A DNA stretch of 64,000 nucleotides from contig QCBY01000002.1 in NCBI GenBank assembly GCA_003279005.1, positions 1-64,000 on the forward strand, read 5' to 3'. A program made the position numbers and the translations under genes. Below the pieces are notes generated by a model. That model saw nothing but the letters and a program-made list of their open reading frames with translations. It was not told where the DNA came from and did not search any database. Below, piece by piece: positions 1 to 9,358 of the stretch (positions within the stretch are counted from its first letter, which is position 1; each line of letters opens with the position of its first letter). The DNA is from Prochlorococcus sp. AG-347-J22 (GTDB lineage Bacteria; Cyanobacteriota; Cyanobacteriia; PCC-6307; Cyanobiaceae).

Positions 1-259
1 TAAGAAGAAGAGATTTGCCACTAATAATATTTTTATTTTCTTTTTTAAGATTAAATTTATAAAATGTAAACTTATTTAAAGAGTTTATGATTACAAAAAT
101 TGGACAAATTATTCCACTTAAATAATATAAAATTTTATAAATTGTGAAGTTAGTTATATCAAACAAATATAGATTCAGCCATTGTTTTTGTATCAATGGG
201 AATAGTATTACAAACAGAAAAAATATAGATAGCCTAACTAAGCTATATTTACTTATCAA
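1..259 (-). CDS. partial hypothetical membrane protein running off the left edge (TTG start)
   Basis: Uninterrupted reverse-strand frame from TTG (259-257) to base 1: LISKYSLVRLSIFFLFVILFPLIQKQWLNLYLFDITNFTIYKILYYLSG...; in-frame TGA two codons upstream; hydrophobic. Confidence 0.45.
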   Translation of the reverse strand, partial: MISKYSLVRLSIFFLFVILFPLIQKQWLNLYLFDITNFTIYKILYYLSGIICPIFVIINSLNKFTFYKFNLKKENKNIISGKSLLL

Positions 260-288
260 AATTCAAATTTTTAATTAAATATATTAAA

Positions 289-2043
289 TCACACTTTTAT
301 TAAATCATAAGTTATTTTCTTAAAAATATTATTCTCAATAGTTTCTTTAATTATCAAAATTTCAACTAATTTTTCTAATAATATTCTGTTATTACGTATT
401 ATTTTGATAGCATTATTTAGAGAAATCTTAGAAATATTTATGATTTCACTATCAATTTTGGAATAAGTATTATCTGCTATTGCTGATTTGTTCTGTAAGA
501 ATCCATCTCCCATTGAAAGTTGATTGGTATTTTCAAGAGATAAGGGTCCTATCAAAGAAAATCCATATTTAGTAACCATTTCTCTAACAATATTTGTTGC
601 ATAAGAAATGTCATTAATTGAGCATTGAGTAATTTCATTTTTACCAAAAACTATTGTTTCAGCTGCCCTTCCAGCCAAGGCTATCTCAATTTTAGATAAC
701 AAATGTTTCTTTGAAATTAATCCACTTGATACTATATCGTCGTCTGGATTAATTTTTGTATATCCACCTATATATCCTGATCTAGGAAGAATAGTTATTT
801 TATCAACTGAATCAATACCGTTCCTAACTGCAGATACAATTGCACGACCTACCTCATTATACGCAATAATTTTTTTCATATTAGGAGATGAAATAATTGA
901 AGTACGTAAACCTAGAGTTACTTTATCTAATGCATTTTCTATATGAGCATCGCTAATTAATTTAGATTCTGTTCTAGCACAATGAATAGCGCTTTCATTC
1001 ATTAAATTTGCCAATTCAGCTCCAGAAAACCCTACAGTTCTTGAAGCCCAATAAGACAAATCTACATTTTTTGAAAGTGGTTTTGATAATGAATGAACTG
1101 AAAGTATTTTCTTTCGTCCTTCTAAATCAGGCAACATAACTTCTATTTTTCTATCGAATCGTCCTGGCCTTAGAAGAGCTGTATCTAAAATATCTGGCCT
1201 ATTAGTAGCAGCAATAACTATAATTCCAGAATTATCTGTAAAACCATCTAATTCTGTCAATAGCTGATTAAGAGTTTGCTCTCTTTCGTCATTTCCACCT
1301 CCTATTCCAGAACCTCTTTGCCTCCCTATAGAATCAATTTCATCTATAAATATTATGCAGGGTGACTTTTCTTTTGCTTTTAAAAATAAGTCTCTAACTC
1401 TACTTGCTCCAACACCGACAAATAATTCAACAAATTCTGAAGCTGCTATAGAAAGAAAAGGAACACCAGATTCTCCTGCAATAGCTTTAGCTAGTAATGT
1501 TTTACCTGTTCCAGGAGGACCGATTAATAGAACTCCTTTAGGTACTTTTGCTCCAAGATCTGTAAATTTCTTTGGCTCATTTAAAAATTTGATTACTTCT
1601 TTTAATTCTTCAGCAGCTTCAGGGACTCCAGCAACATCATCAAATCGTGTTTCTACATCATCAATAGTAATAAATTTAGATTTATTTTTTCCAAATCCTA
1701 GAGCTCTTGAGGCTAGTTTTGAAGTACTTCTAAGTATTAAAACTATAGCTATTACAAAAATCAAAAAAAGACCAACTGTGGAGAAAGTAGTAGCTGCTGA
1801 AGATTCCTTACGACCGTTATTAATTGTTAGATCAACATTATTTTGAGATGCTTTTTCAATAATTAATTGATCATTATAGAGAATAGGTACTTTTTCTTTT
1901 TCTCCGTTCTTGTACAAAACATCAATTTCCCTTTTCCTGGGATAAAAATATATAGATTGTACGTTGCCAGAATCCAATTCTAATAAGAAATCAGAATAGC
2001 TTTTATTAGAATTAGAATAAGAAAAATTTGGTTTAAAGAACAC
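289..2043 (-). CDS. ftsH: FtsH-family AAA+ membrane protein with degenerate zinc-protease motif
   Basis: Walker A GPPGTGKT, Walker B IIFIDEID, SRH ATNRPDILDTALLRPGRFDR; C-terminal M41-like domain but NEVGR instead of HExxH. Confidence 0.9.
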   Translation of the reverse strand: MFFKPNFSYSNSNKSYSDFLLELDSGNVQSIYFYPRKREIDVLYKNGEKEKVPILYNDQLIIEKASQNNVDLTINNGRKESSAATTFSTVGLFLIFVIAIVLILRSTSKLASRALGFGKNKSKFITIDDVETRFDDVAGVPEAAEELKEVIKFLNEPKKFTDLGAKVPKGVLLIGPPGTGKTLLAKAIAGESGVPFLSIAASEFVELFVGVGASRVRDLFLKAKEKSPCIIFIDEIDSIGRQRGSGIGGGNDEREQTLNQLLTELDGFTDNSGIIVIAATNRPDILDTALLRPGRFDRKIEVMLPDLEGRKKILSVHSLSKPLSKNVDLSYWASRTVGFSGAELANLMNESAIHCARTESKLISDAHIENALDKVTLGLRTSIISSPNMKKIIAYNEVGRAIVSAVRNGIDSVDKITILPRSGYIGGYTKINPDDDIVSSGLISKKHLLSKIEIALAGRAAETIVFGKNEITQCSINDISYATNIVREMVTKYGFSLIGPLSLENTNQLSMGDGFLQNKSAIADNTYSKIDSEIINISKISLNNAIKIIRNNRILLEKLVEILIIKETIENNIFKKITYDLIKV

Positions 2044-2175
2044 TTATTTTCAATTAAATATAATAAAAGCTTAAGAGCTCAGGTTAAGAATTGCAGTATT
2101 TAAATTAAATATACTCAAATATTTTGGAGAAAGCCATTGAAAGGTTATATTAATAGAAGGAAATAATAAAATAGT

Positions 2176-2352
2176 ATGGCTGTTCCCAAGAAGAAAAAAT
2201 CAAAAAGCAAGAGAAATCAGAGACATGCGGTATGGAAAGGTAAAGCAGCAATAGCTGCTCAAAGAGCGTTATCAATAGGTAAATCAGTTTTAACTGGTAA
2301 AGCACAAGGATTTGTTTATCCTATTGACGAGGCAGAAGATAGTGAGGAATAA
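2176..2352 (+). CDS. rpmF: 50S ribosomal protein L32
   Basis: Own translation [58 protein letters not shown]; 58 aa, absent from the ORF track because of length. Confidence 0.92.
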   Translation: MAVPKKKKSKSKRNQRHAVWKGKAAIAAQRALSIGKSVLTGKAQGFVYPIDEAEDSEE

Positions 2353-2357
2353 TTTTA

Positions 2358-2684
2358 TTATGAGCCTAATTTGAAAGCTTCAAGAATAATAGCGTAAGTG
2401 GCTCCTATTCGAACCTTATCAATTATTGACCAAAAATTAAATAAAGTAGATCTTGGAGATGGTCTAATTCTTATTATTAATTCAATAATAATTATTATAA
2501 TGGGAACCATTATTAATTCATTTCGACCTTCTGAAATGAATTTAGTAACAAAATTTGCAAATAAAAAATAACCTGTCAAAACAGAAATTATATTAATGGA
2601 TTTTGATTTCCAGGATGAACTTAAAAAACCAAACAATAAATTATTAAATTGATCATTGATTCTAGAAAATTTTGTTTTTTGCAT
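2358..2684 (-). CDS. ycf20: Ycf20-like protein (DUF565)
   Basis: Small membrane protein with Ycf20-like N-terminus (RINDQFNNLLFGFLSSSW) and two hydrophobic segments. Confidence 0.6.
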   Translation of the reverse strand: MQKTKFSRINDQFNNLLFGFLSSSWKSKSINIISVLTGYFLFANFVTKFISEGRNELIMVPIIIIIIELIIRIRPSPRSTLFNFWSIIDKVRIGATYAIILEAFKLGS

Positions 2685-2689
2685 ATTAA

Positions 2690-3439
2690 TTAAGTTGTCA
2701 TTAAAAATTTTTCAAGATAAAAATAGTCAACATAATGAGTATCTAGCCTTGGTCCTTTAATAACAGTTGCCTTACAACTATCATTACCAAGATTATCAAC
2801 AATACATTTTAAATCTATATCATCATCAATTACAGAGGGTATATTTGAAGGAACGTAAATTGTTGGGAGTTTAGCAGCCAATGATGACCTAATGCCTGGA
2901 TTAGAATCTTCAAAAACTATAGATTTATTTGCGTTTATTCCGCTTAATTTCATAGCTTTTAAGTAAGGTAATGGACTAGGTTTATTGAATTTAACATCAT
3001 CACTTGAAATAATGAATTCAAATGGATTTAATTCTTTAAATAATTGATTAGTTATTAATTTTGCTTGTTTCTTAGAACTTGAAGTTACTATAAATTGTCT
3101 TACATCTTTTTTGTGTAGTTCTCTTGTTAACCTATTAACGCCTGCTTTAAGTGATAAAACATCATTTTTTCTAACATGATTAATATAATGATGTTGTTTT
3201 CGCGCATGAATATTTTCAATTTCTTTACTATTCATTGAATTATTTATTAATTTTGAATAATAAGCAATTCTATTTTTACCTCCATTTATTTTTAACAGAT
3301 TTATATATGTAGATTTATCCCATTTCCATTTAAGATTAAAATCTTTAAAAGCTTTATTAAAAGCAGGTAAATGAGCTTCTAATTCAGTATTTGCAATTGT
3401 TCCATCTAAGTCCCAATAGACACCCTCAAGGTAAGTCAC
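2690..3439 (-). CDS. HAD-superfamily hydrolase, CbbY/phosphoglycolate-phosphatase-like (GTG start)
   Basis: Motif I DLDGT, motif II TSSS, motif III/IV K...FEDSNPGIRSSLAA. Confidence 0.85.
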   Translation of the reverse strand: MTYLEGVYWDLDGTIANTELEAHLPAFNKAFKDFNLKWKWDKSTYINLLKINGGKNRIAYYSKLINNSMNSKEIENIHARKQHHYINHVRKNDVLSLKAGVNRLTRELHKKDVRQFIVTSSSKKQAKLITNQLFKELNPFEFIISSDDVKFNKPSPLPYLKAMKLSGINANKSIVFEDSNPGIRSSLAAKLPTIYVPSNIPSVIDDDIDLKCIVDNLGNDSCKATVIKGPRLDTHYVDYFYLEKFLMTT

Positions 3440-3460
3440 TATGAGTCTATAAAATAAATT

Positions 3461-3538
3461 TTATTTGCGAAAGAAAACGAGAGCAATTATTGCTGGTCCA
3501 GCCAAAGCTACTACGGCTAAGGGAATAAGAGTTGCCAT
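3461..3538 (-). CDS. psb30: photosystem II protein Psb30/Ycf12
   Basis: Own reverse-strand translation MATLIPLAVVALAGPAIIALVFFRK*; single TM with the GPxxIAL pattern typical of Ycf12. Confidence 0.7.
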   Translation of the reverse strand: MATLIPLAVVALAGPAIIALVFFRK

Positions 3539-3619
3539 TTAATTTACATTGTTATGTGATACTATTTTTACAAATAAATCATTCAACTGTTCTAATTCGT
3601 AACAAGATTGAATTAAATT

Positions 3620-3967
3620 ATGTATTCATGGAATTGTATAGAAAATTGTGGGGCTTGTTGTCGCTTTGATTTAACTGAGAGAGATGATTTATCAAGAGCA
3701 CTAACTAATAAAGATATAACTTTAATAAATTCCATGACTGGGAAAGATGGTTGGTGCAAATATTTTGATAAATCAAACAAAAAGTGCATGATTTATGAGT
3801 CAAGACCTCATTTTTGTCGTGTTACTGAATTCTCAAAATCGTTCAAAGCGTATTTAAAAAATGGCGATAAATTCCTTATTGATTGTTGTAAGCAACATAT
3901 ATCATCAATTTATGGAAGAAAAAGTAGACAAATGAAGTCTTTTAAGTCGGCTGTCTCAAAAAAATGA
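3620..3967 (+). CDS. YkgJ-family cysteine cluster protein
   Basis: N-terminal CxxxCGACCR and further CKYF/KKCMIYESRPHFCR metal-binding cysteine pattern. Confidence 0.8.
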   Translation: MYSWNCIENCGACCRFDLTERDDLSRALTNKDITLINSMTGKDGWCKYFDKSNKKCMIYESRPHFCRVTEFSKSFKAYLKNGDKFLIDCCKQHISSIYGRKSRQMKSFKSAVSKK

Positions 3968-4290
3968 ATATTAATTCAGAAAAAGAAGAAAAAGATGTAG
4001 AGAAAAATTTTGCATCTATTTTTTTCACAACATTTACTACGATATTTATTGCTGAACTGGGTGATAAAACTCAATTAGCCACTCTAATGTTATCTGCAGA
4101 ATCAGGGAAGCCAATTATTGTATTCATAGGAAGTTCTTTAGCATTAATAAGTTCAAGCCTTGTAGGTGTTTTAATTGGCAAATGGTTGTCTGATAAAATA
4201 TCCCCTAATAGATTTGCCTTTTTTACAGGTTTTCTAATGATAATTATTAGTGTATTTTTAGCCTATGACATCATAAAACCTTATATATAA
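3964..4290 (+). CDS. UPF0016/GDT1-family membrane transporter, half-size subunit 1
   Basis: Signature FIAELGDKTQLATLMLSAES; three-TM half protein. Confidence 0.85.
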   Translation: MNINSEKEEKDVEKNFASIFFTTFTTIFIAELGDKTQLATLMLSAESGKPIIVFIGSSLALISSSLVGVLIGKWLSDKISPNRFAFFTGFLMIIISVFLAYDIIKPYI

Positions 4291-4590
4291 ATGATTTTAA
4301 GTTTACTTTTATCGACATTTCTAACCATATTTATAGCTGAACTAGGAGACAAAACCCAGCTCGCTACATTAACAATGAGTGGCACATCCAATAGACCTTT
4401 AGCTGTATTTTTTGGTTCCTCAACTGCTCTTGTATTAGCAAGTTTAATTGGAGCATTAGCAGGTGGGTCTATCTCTAATTTCCTACCTGAAATAATATTA
4501 AAATCAATAGCATCTATAACTTTTTTTATTATTGGTATAAAACTATTTATAAATTCATTTTCTTCCAATAAAACTGATATTAATGAATGA
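4291..4590 (+). CDS. UPF0016/GDT1-family membrane transporter, half-size subunit 2
   Basis: Second copy of the signature FIAELGDKTQLATLTMSGTS; ATG directly abuts the TAA of the preceding gene. Confidence 0.85.
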   Translation: MILSLLLSTFLTIFIAELGDKTQLATLTMSGTSNRPLAVFFGSSTALVLASLIGALAGGSISNFLPEIILKSIASITFFIIGIKLFINSFSSNKTDINE

Positions 4591-4665
4591 GAAATTAAAT
4601 AGTTTTTTGATTCAATAGATAGATATAATATTAATATATTTACTTGTTTAATATTTCAAGAAATT

Positions 4666-6885
4666 ATGTTTTCAACTTCATCAATAATTGAAAAGTTAAA
4701 CAAGGAAGAGGGACTGGAATATAAAAAATTGTGCCGATTATTAAAATTATCAAAGAAAAATGATAAGGACAAATTAGATATTGCTTTACATGCATTAGAA
4801 GCACTAGAAATAATTAATAAAAATAATAATAATGAATATTTCAGCGTAAAAGAAAGTAATCATTTAGTTGCAAAGATAAGATGCAGCAGCAAAGGTTATT
4901 GTTTTGCAGTTAGAGATAACACTAAAGAAGATATTTACATTAGAGAAAATTTACTTAATTATGCATGGAATGGAGATAAAGTTCTTGTCAGGATAATAAA
5001 AGAGGGTGTGAGAAAAAGATCACCTGAAGGAATAGTAGATTGCATACTGGAAAGAACAAATCAAATACTATTAGCAAAAGTTGAAATAATTAAGAATGAG
5101 GTATATGGGATACCTATAGATGACAGAATCCTATCTAAAATAAAGCTTCCTAAAGAAGATGAAAAATATAAATATATTCCAGATGATAAAAATATTGTAA
5201 AAATAGAAATTGACTTATTCCCAATTGGTCAACAAGAAGGAATTGGTCATGTCATAAAACAATTGCATTTAAATAATAACGAGAAACTAGATATGGATTT
5301 CGTATTATCTAAAAGTAATATTAATAAAATAGTTAAACTACAAGATCCAAAACTTGCTTCTATAAATCAACAACCAAGACTAGATCTAACGAATAAAAAC
5401 GCATTTATGTTTAAAAGTTGGAATGCTAAAAATTCACCAACACTTCCAATTTTCCAAATAGAAAAAAATAAGGATAATTCATACAAACTTTGGATTCACA
5501 CAAATTCAATTGCAGAACGATTAGATCTAAGTAGTAAGAAAAGTATAGAAATATTTTTTGATAGTTTTGAATCATTTCCCCTACTAGAAAAATGGCAACC
5601 ATACCTAAGCGATGAAATTTGTAACTCTTCAAGATTTAATGTAGGCGAAGCCAATGAAGCTATAAGTTTATGTATAGAATTCGATTCTGATAATGAAATA
5701 ATAAATTGGTCATTTCAATTAACAAAGGTAAAGTGTTCCTTTTTAGTTGAAAGTAAACATTTAGATGCTCTTTTAACGAGGAAAAGTGGTTCTAGAATTA
5801 CGTCAAGAATACTAAAACCTATAAAGGACTATATAGAGGATTTAGATAAAATAATTGAAATTTCTAAATTATTCAGAAGAAAACAAATAGATCAAGGAAA
5901 AATTGAAATACCTAAGCCAAATACCAATATTGATTCTTTAAAAGAATTATTAGTACATAATCCTGGTGACTATTCAAAAGAATATTTTGAACCATTAGAC
6001 AAAAATGATATTCAAACATATATATCGCCTTTGCTGTATTTGGCAAATTCAATATGGTTTAGACATTCAAATAATTATGGATTAGACAGTGCATCATACA
6101 TTCCCCAAGAATTAGATTATATAAATGTAAGTGAAATAGTTAAAAATTCAGAATTAATTGATAGTAAGATCGAACTTAATGAAAACGGGACATTGACGTT
6201 TAAGCAATTAATTGAATTATGCAGCGATGAAAATAGGAAGAGAATTTTACATAAACTATTAATTAATCTATTAAGAGATAACGAAGTAAAATTAATAACA
6301 AATGAATTAAATATTATAGATTCAGAAAAATTTGTATCACCATGGACATTACCAGCATTTGATTTCACTAATTTAATTAATCAATATAATATTTACCATA
6401 TGATTATCAATGGTAAAAGAAGTAAAAATATTAATGGGAATATTATAAATATTATGGAAAAAGATTCCTGGAATGATGTTAATTGGGGTATTTATAATTC
6501 ATCAATTTTAAAAAATATGCATTTATTATTTAATCAGCAAATTATTGAAAAAGTTAATGATTATAAAAATAAAATAAAACAATACCGCTTAAATATGATT
6601 AATATAAAACAAGTTAGAAAAGCAGAAAAGCTAGTAGGTAATGATTACAGTGGATTAATTACTTCAGTGCAAAGTTATGGGTTTTTTGTTGAGATAAAAG
6701 AATTATTTGTAGAAGGTTTAGTACACGTAAGTACCCTTAGTAATGATTGGTATGAATACAGAACTAGACAAAATCTTTTAATTGGAAGAAAGTCAAAAAA
6801 ATCCTACAAAATTGGAGATACTATTAGTATCAAAATTATTAAAGTTGATATTCTTAAATATCAAATAGATCTTGAACTTGTTTAA
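4666..6885 (+). CDS. zam: RNase II/R (RNB) family protein, Zam-like, with degenerate catalytic motif
   Basis: N-terminal CSD-like region, central RNB-like region (PRLDLTNKNAF...LWIHTNSIAERL), C-terminal S1 domain (GNDYSGLITSVQSYGFFVEIKELFVEGLVHVSTL). Confidence 0.75.
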   Translation: MFSTSSIIEKLNKEEGLEYKKLCRLLKLSKKNDKDKLDIALHALEALEIINKNNNNEYFSVKESNHLVAKIRCSSKGYCFAVRDNTKEDIYIRENLLNYAWNGDKVLVRIIKEGVRKRSPEGIVDCILERTNQILLAKVEIIKNEVYGIPIDDRILSKIKLPKEDEKYKYIPDDKNIVKIEIDLFPIGQQEGIGHVIKQLHLNNNEKLDMDFVLSKSNINKIVKLQDPKLASINQQPRLDLTNKNAFMFKSWNAKNSPTLPIFQIEKNKDNSYKLWIHTNSIAERLDLSSKKSIEIFFDSFESFPLLEKWQPYLSDEICNSSRFNVGEANEAISLCIEFDSDNEIINWSFQLTKVKCSFLVESKHLDALLTRKSGSRITSRILKPIKDYIEDLDKIIEISKLFRRKQIDQGKIEIPKPNTNIDSLKELLVHNPGDYSKEYFEPLDKNDIQTYISPLLYLANSIWFRHSNNYGLDSASYIPQELDYINVSEIVKNSELIDSKIELNENGTLTFKQLIELCSDENRKRILHKLLINLLRDNEVKLITNELNIIDSEKFVSPWTLPAFDFTNLINQYNIYHMIINGKRSKNINGNIINIMEKDSWNDVNWGIYNSSILKNMHLLFNQQIIEKVNDYKNKIKQYRLNMINIKQVRKAEKLVGNDYSGLITSVQSYGFFVEIKELFVEGLVHVSTLSNDWYEYRTRQNLLIGRKSKKSYKIGDTISIKIIKVDILKYQIDLELV

Positions 6886-6948
6886 AGATCTTTAGCCATT
6901 AAGTTTTCAAATTTAATTTAAACAATTCCCAGTACGATTTAATTAAAA

Positions 6949-7407
6949 ATGAGCTTTAAAAAAAAGAGTATAATAGTTAGTATTTTTTTTATATTATCTA
7001 TTCAAATTTTATTATTAATAAACAACAGGCAAAAAACTTCCTTTAGATATTTTATTTGGAATGTTGAGGAGGTCAGTATTGGTAGATTGGTATTTATATC
7101 ATTTATGTCAGGTTTATTAATAAGTTCTTTTTTAAACAAAACAATTAATAGTGAATTTATAGTTTATGAAAAAAATGATGAAGAAAATAAAACAACTTCA
7201 GAAAATGACAATTCATTAGAAAAAGAAAACAGCGATGAATTCAATGAAGTTCCTCCAGAGAGAGATTTACGAGATACACAACCAACAATTTCTGTTAATT
7301 ACAGAGTTATTAAAGATTATGGGGAAAATGAAATCTCCAATAGTAAAAAGACACCAACAAAAAGCCAATACCAGGACGATTGGAACAATGAAGAAATAGA
7401 TTGGTGA
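6949..7407 (+). CDS. LapA-domain-like membrane protein
   Basis: Two N-terminal TM segments with NVEEVSIGRLVFISFMSGLLISSFL pattern; acidic C-terminal tail. Confidence 0.45.
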   Translation: MSFKKKSIIVSIFFILSIQILLLINNRQKTSFRYFIWNVEEVSIGRLVFISFMSGLLISSFLNKTINSEFIVYEKNDEENKTTSENDNSLEKENSDEFNEVPPERDLRDTQPTISVNYRVIKDYGENEISNSKKTPTKSQYQDDWNNEEIDW

Positions 7408-7483
7408 AATTTAATTAGTTATAAATATGAGAATTAATAGCTATTATTATACCTATAGTAACTTTTTATCTTTTGTCTAATTT

Positions 7484-8083
7484 ATGGAAGAATATATAGA
7501 TCCTATAAATGAAAATATAAGTAATGAAGGAAAACCTTTAAAAAATGTGACTGAAGGAACTAATAAAAAAGATCAATCAAATTTAACTAATAAGGTTTCA
7601 TCGGAAAATGTTGTAAATTCAAATAATCAGAAAGTAAATAATGTTATAAGTAATGATATTAGTAAAGACAAAGTAATCTCAACTAATTCAAAAGATATAA
7701 ATATAAAGCCTAAAAAGGAAATCCCTATTGAAAAAAAACCTTTTAATGAATTTATTAACGACCATTTATTACCATCCATAACTCATGAATTTAAAGAGAG
7801 AGGATTTGAAGTTAATGAAATCAATCTTAAAAACACCTTTAGGCCAATTGCAGGAGACAAATGCTGGGTTATTTATTGTGAGATAAAAGACATATGTAAT
7901 TTTTGGTTATCTTTTGAGAAAGATGATATAAGCTCAATAAAAAGCATTTCTCTATGCAAATCTAATCAAAACCCAAGTGTTATTGAATCATTTTTAATTG
8001 ATGAAAAAAGAATTACCTTAAAACTAATAATTTCTAGAATTCTGCAAAGATTGAACGGACAAAAATTAATAGGAGTAAATTAA
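7484..8083 (+). CDS. DUF2996-family cyanobacterial protein
   Basis: C-terminal domain KPFNEFINDHLLPSITHEF...FWLSFEKDDISSIKSISLC; low-complexity N-terminus. Confidence 0.65.
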   Translation: MEEYIDPINENISNEGKPLKNVTEGTNKKDQSNLTNKVSSENVVNSNNQKVNNVISNDISKDKVISTNSKDINIKPKKEIPIEKKPFNEFINDHLLPSITHEFKERGFEVNEINLKNTFRPIAGDKCWVIYCEIKDICNFWLSFEKDDISSIKSISLCKSNQNPSVIESFLIDEKRITLKLIISRILQRLNGQKLIGVN

Positions 8084-8164
8084 AAATTAGAAAGAATAAC
8101 ACCTAGTTAACTTTTTCCTCGAAAATAGAGATAATGATAAATAATAGTAATAACAAACAAAATT

Positions 8165-9340
8165 ATGATGTCTCAATCAACAGTTGAATCTAAAAATAAA
8201 AAAGATATTAACAATGGGAAGGTTCCAGCAAAGGAAACAATTCTATCCCCAAGATTTTATACAACAGATTTTGAGGCAATGGAAAATATGGATTTAACTA
8301 TTAATGAGGAGGAATTAGAAGCCATTTGTGAAGAATTCAGAAAGGACTATAACAGACATCATTTTGTAAGAAATAGTGAATTTGAAGGTGCTGCAGATAA
8401 ATTAGATCCTGAGACAAGAGAACTTTTTGTTGATTTTCTTGAAGGAAGTTGTACTTCAGAATTCTCTGGTTTCCTGCTTTACAAAGAGTTGAGTAAAAGA
8501 ATTAAAGAAAAAAACCCACTTCTTGCAGAATGCTTTGCACATATGGCCAGAGACGAAGCTCGTCATGCAGGTTTCTTGAATAAATCAATGAATGATTTTG
8601 GATTACAATTAGATTTAGGTTTCTTAACAGCGAATAAAGATTATACTTATTTTCCACCAAGAAGTATTTTTTACGCTACCTATTTATCTGAAAAGATTGG
8701 CTATTGGAGATACATAGCAATTTATAAACACCTCGAGAAAAATCCAGATAGTAAAATATTTCCACTCTTTAATTACTTTGAAAATTGGTGTCAAGATGAA
8801 AATAGACATGGCGATTTCTTTGATGCACTAATGAAAGCGCAACCAAAAACAGTTAAATCTTTAAGTAATAAAATTACTATAGGTGGGACTACCTTTACAC
8901 ATCCACTATTCGATTATTTCCATAGGTTTAGATATTTTTTAAACAACCTTCCCTTAACTTCTAAATTATGGTCAAGATTCTTTCTACTAGCTGTTTTTGC
9001 AACTATGTATGCAAGAGATCTTGGAATAAAAAAAGATTTCTACAGTTCATTAGGGTTAGATGCGAGAGAATATGATCAATACGTTATTAATAAAACAAAT
9101 GAAACTTCTGCAAGAGTGTTTCCTGTAGTTTTAAATGTTTATGATAAGTCTTTTTATGGAAGATTAGATAAAATAGTTGAAAATAATAAGGTACTTACTC
9201 AAATTGAGAACAGCAAAACTAATAAAATTTCTAAGACTTTAAAAAAATTTCCTACTTATTTAGCTAACGGTTATGAGTTGTTGAGACTATACTTATTAAA
9301 ACCTCTTGAAAGCAAAGATTTTCAACCATCAATTAGATAA
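8165..9340 (+). CDS. acsF: Mg-protoporphyrin IX monomethyl ester (oxidative) cyclase
   Basis: Di-iron motifs [11 protein letters not shown]...[13 protein letters not shown] and DENRHGDFF; strongly conserved family. Confidence 0.95.
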   Translation: MMSQSTVESKNKKDINNGKVPAKETILSPRFYTTDFEAMENMDLTINEEELEAICEEFRKDYNRHHFVRNSEFEGAADKLDPETRELFVDFLEGSCTSEFSGFLLYKELSKRIKEKNPLLAECFAHMARDEARHAGFLNKSMNDFGLQLDLGFLTANKDYTYFPPRSIFYATYLSEKIGYWRYIAIYKHLEKNPDSKIFPLFNYFENWCQDENRHGDFFDALMKAQPKTVKSLSNKITIGGTTFTHPLFDYFHRFRYFLNNLPLTSKLWSRFFLLAVFATMYARDLGIKKDFYSSLGLDAREYDQYVINKTNETSARVFPVVLNVYDKSFYGRLDKIVENNKVLTQIENSKTNKISKTLKKFPTYLANGYELLRLYLLKPLESKDFQPSIR

Positions 9341-9358
9341 TCACTTTTATAGGGAGTA

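Noticed and set aside
1355-1846. 163-aa plus-strand ORF
   Set aside because: Antisense to the conserved AAA+ domain of the FtsH homologue; composition follows the coding strand.
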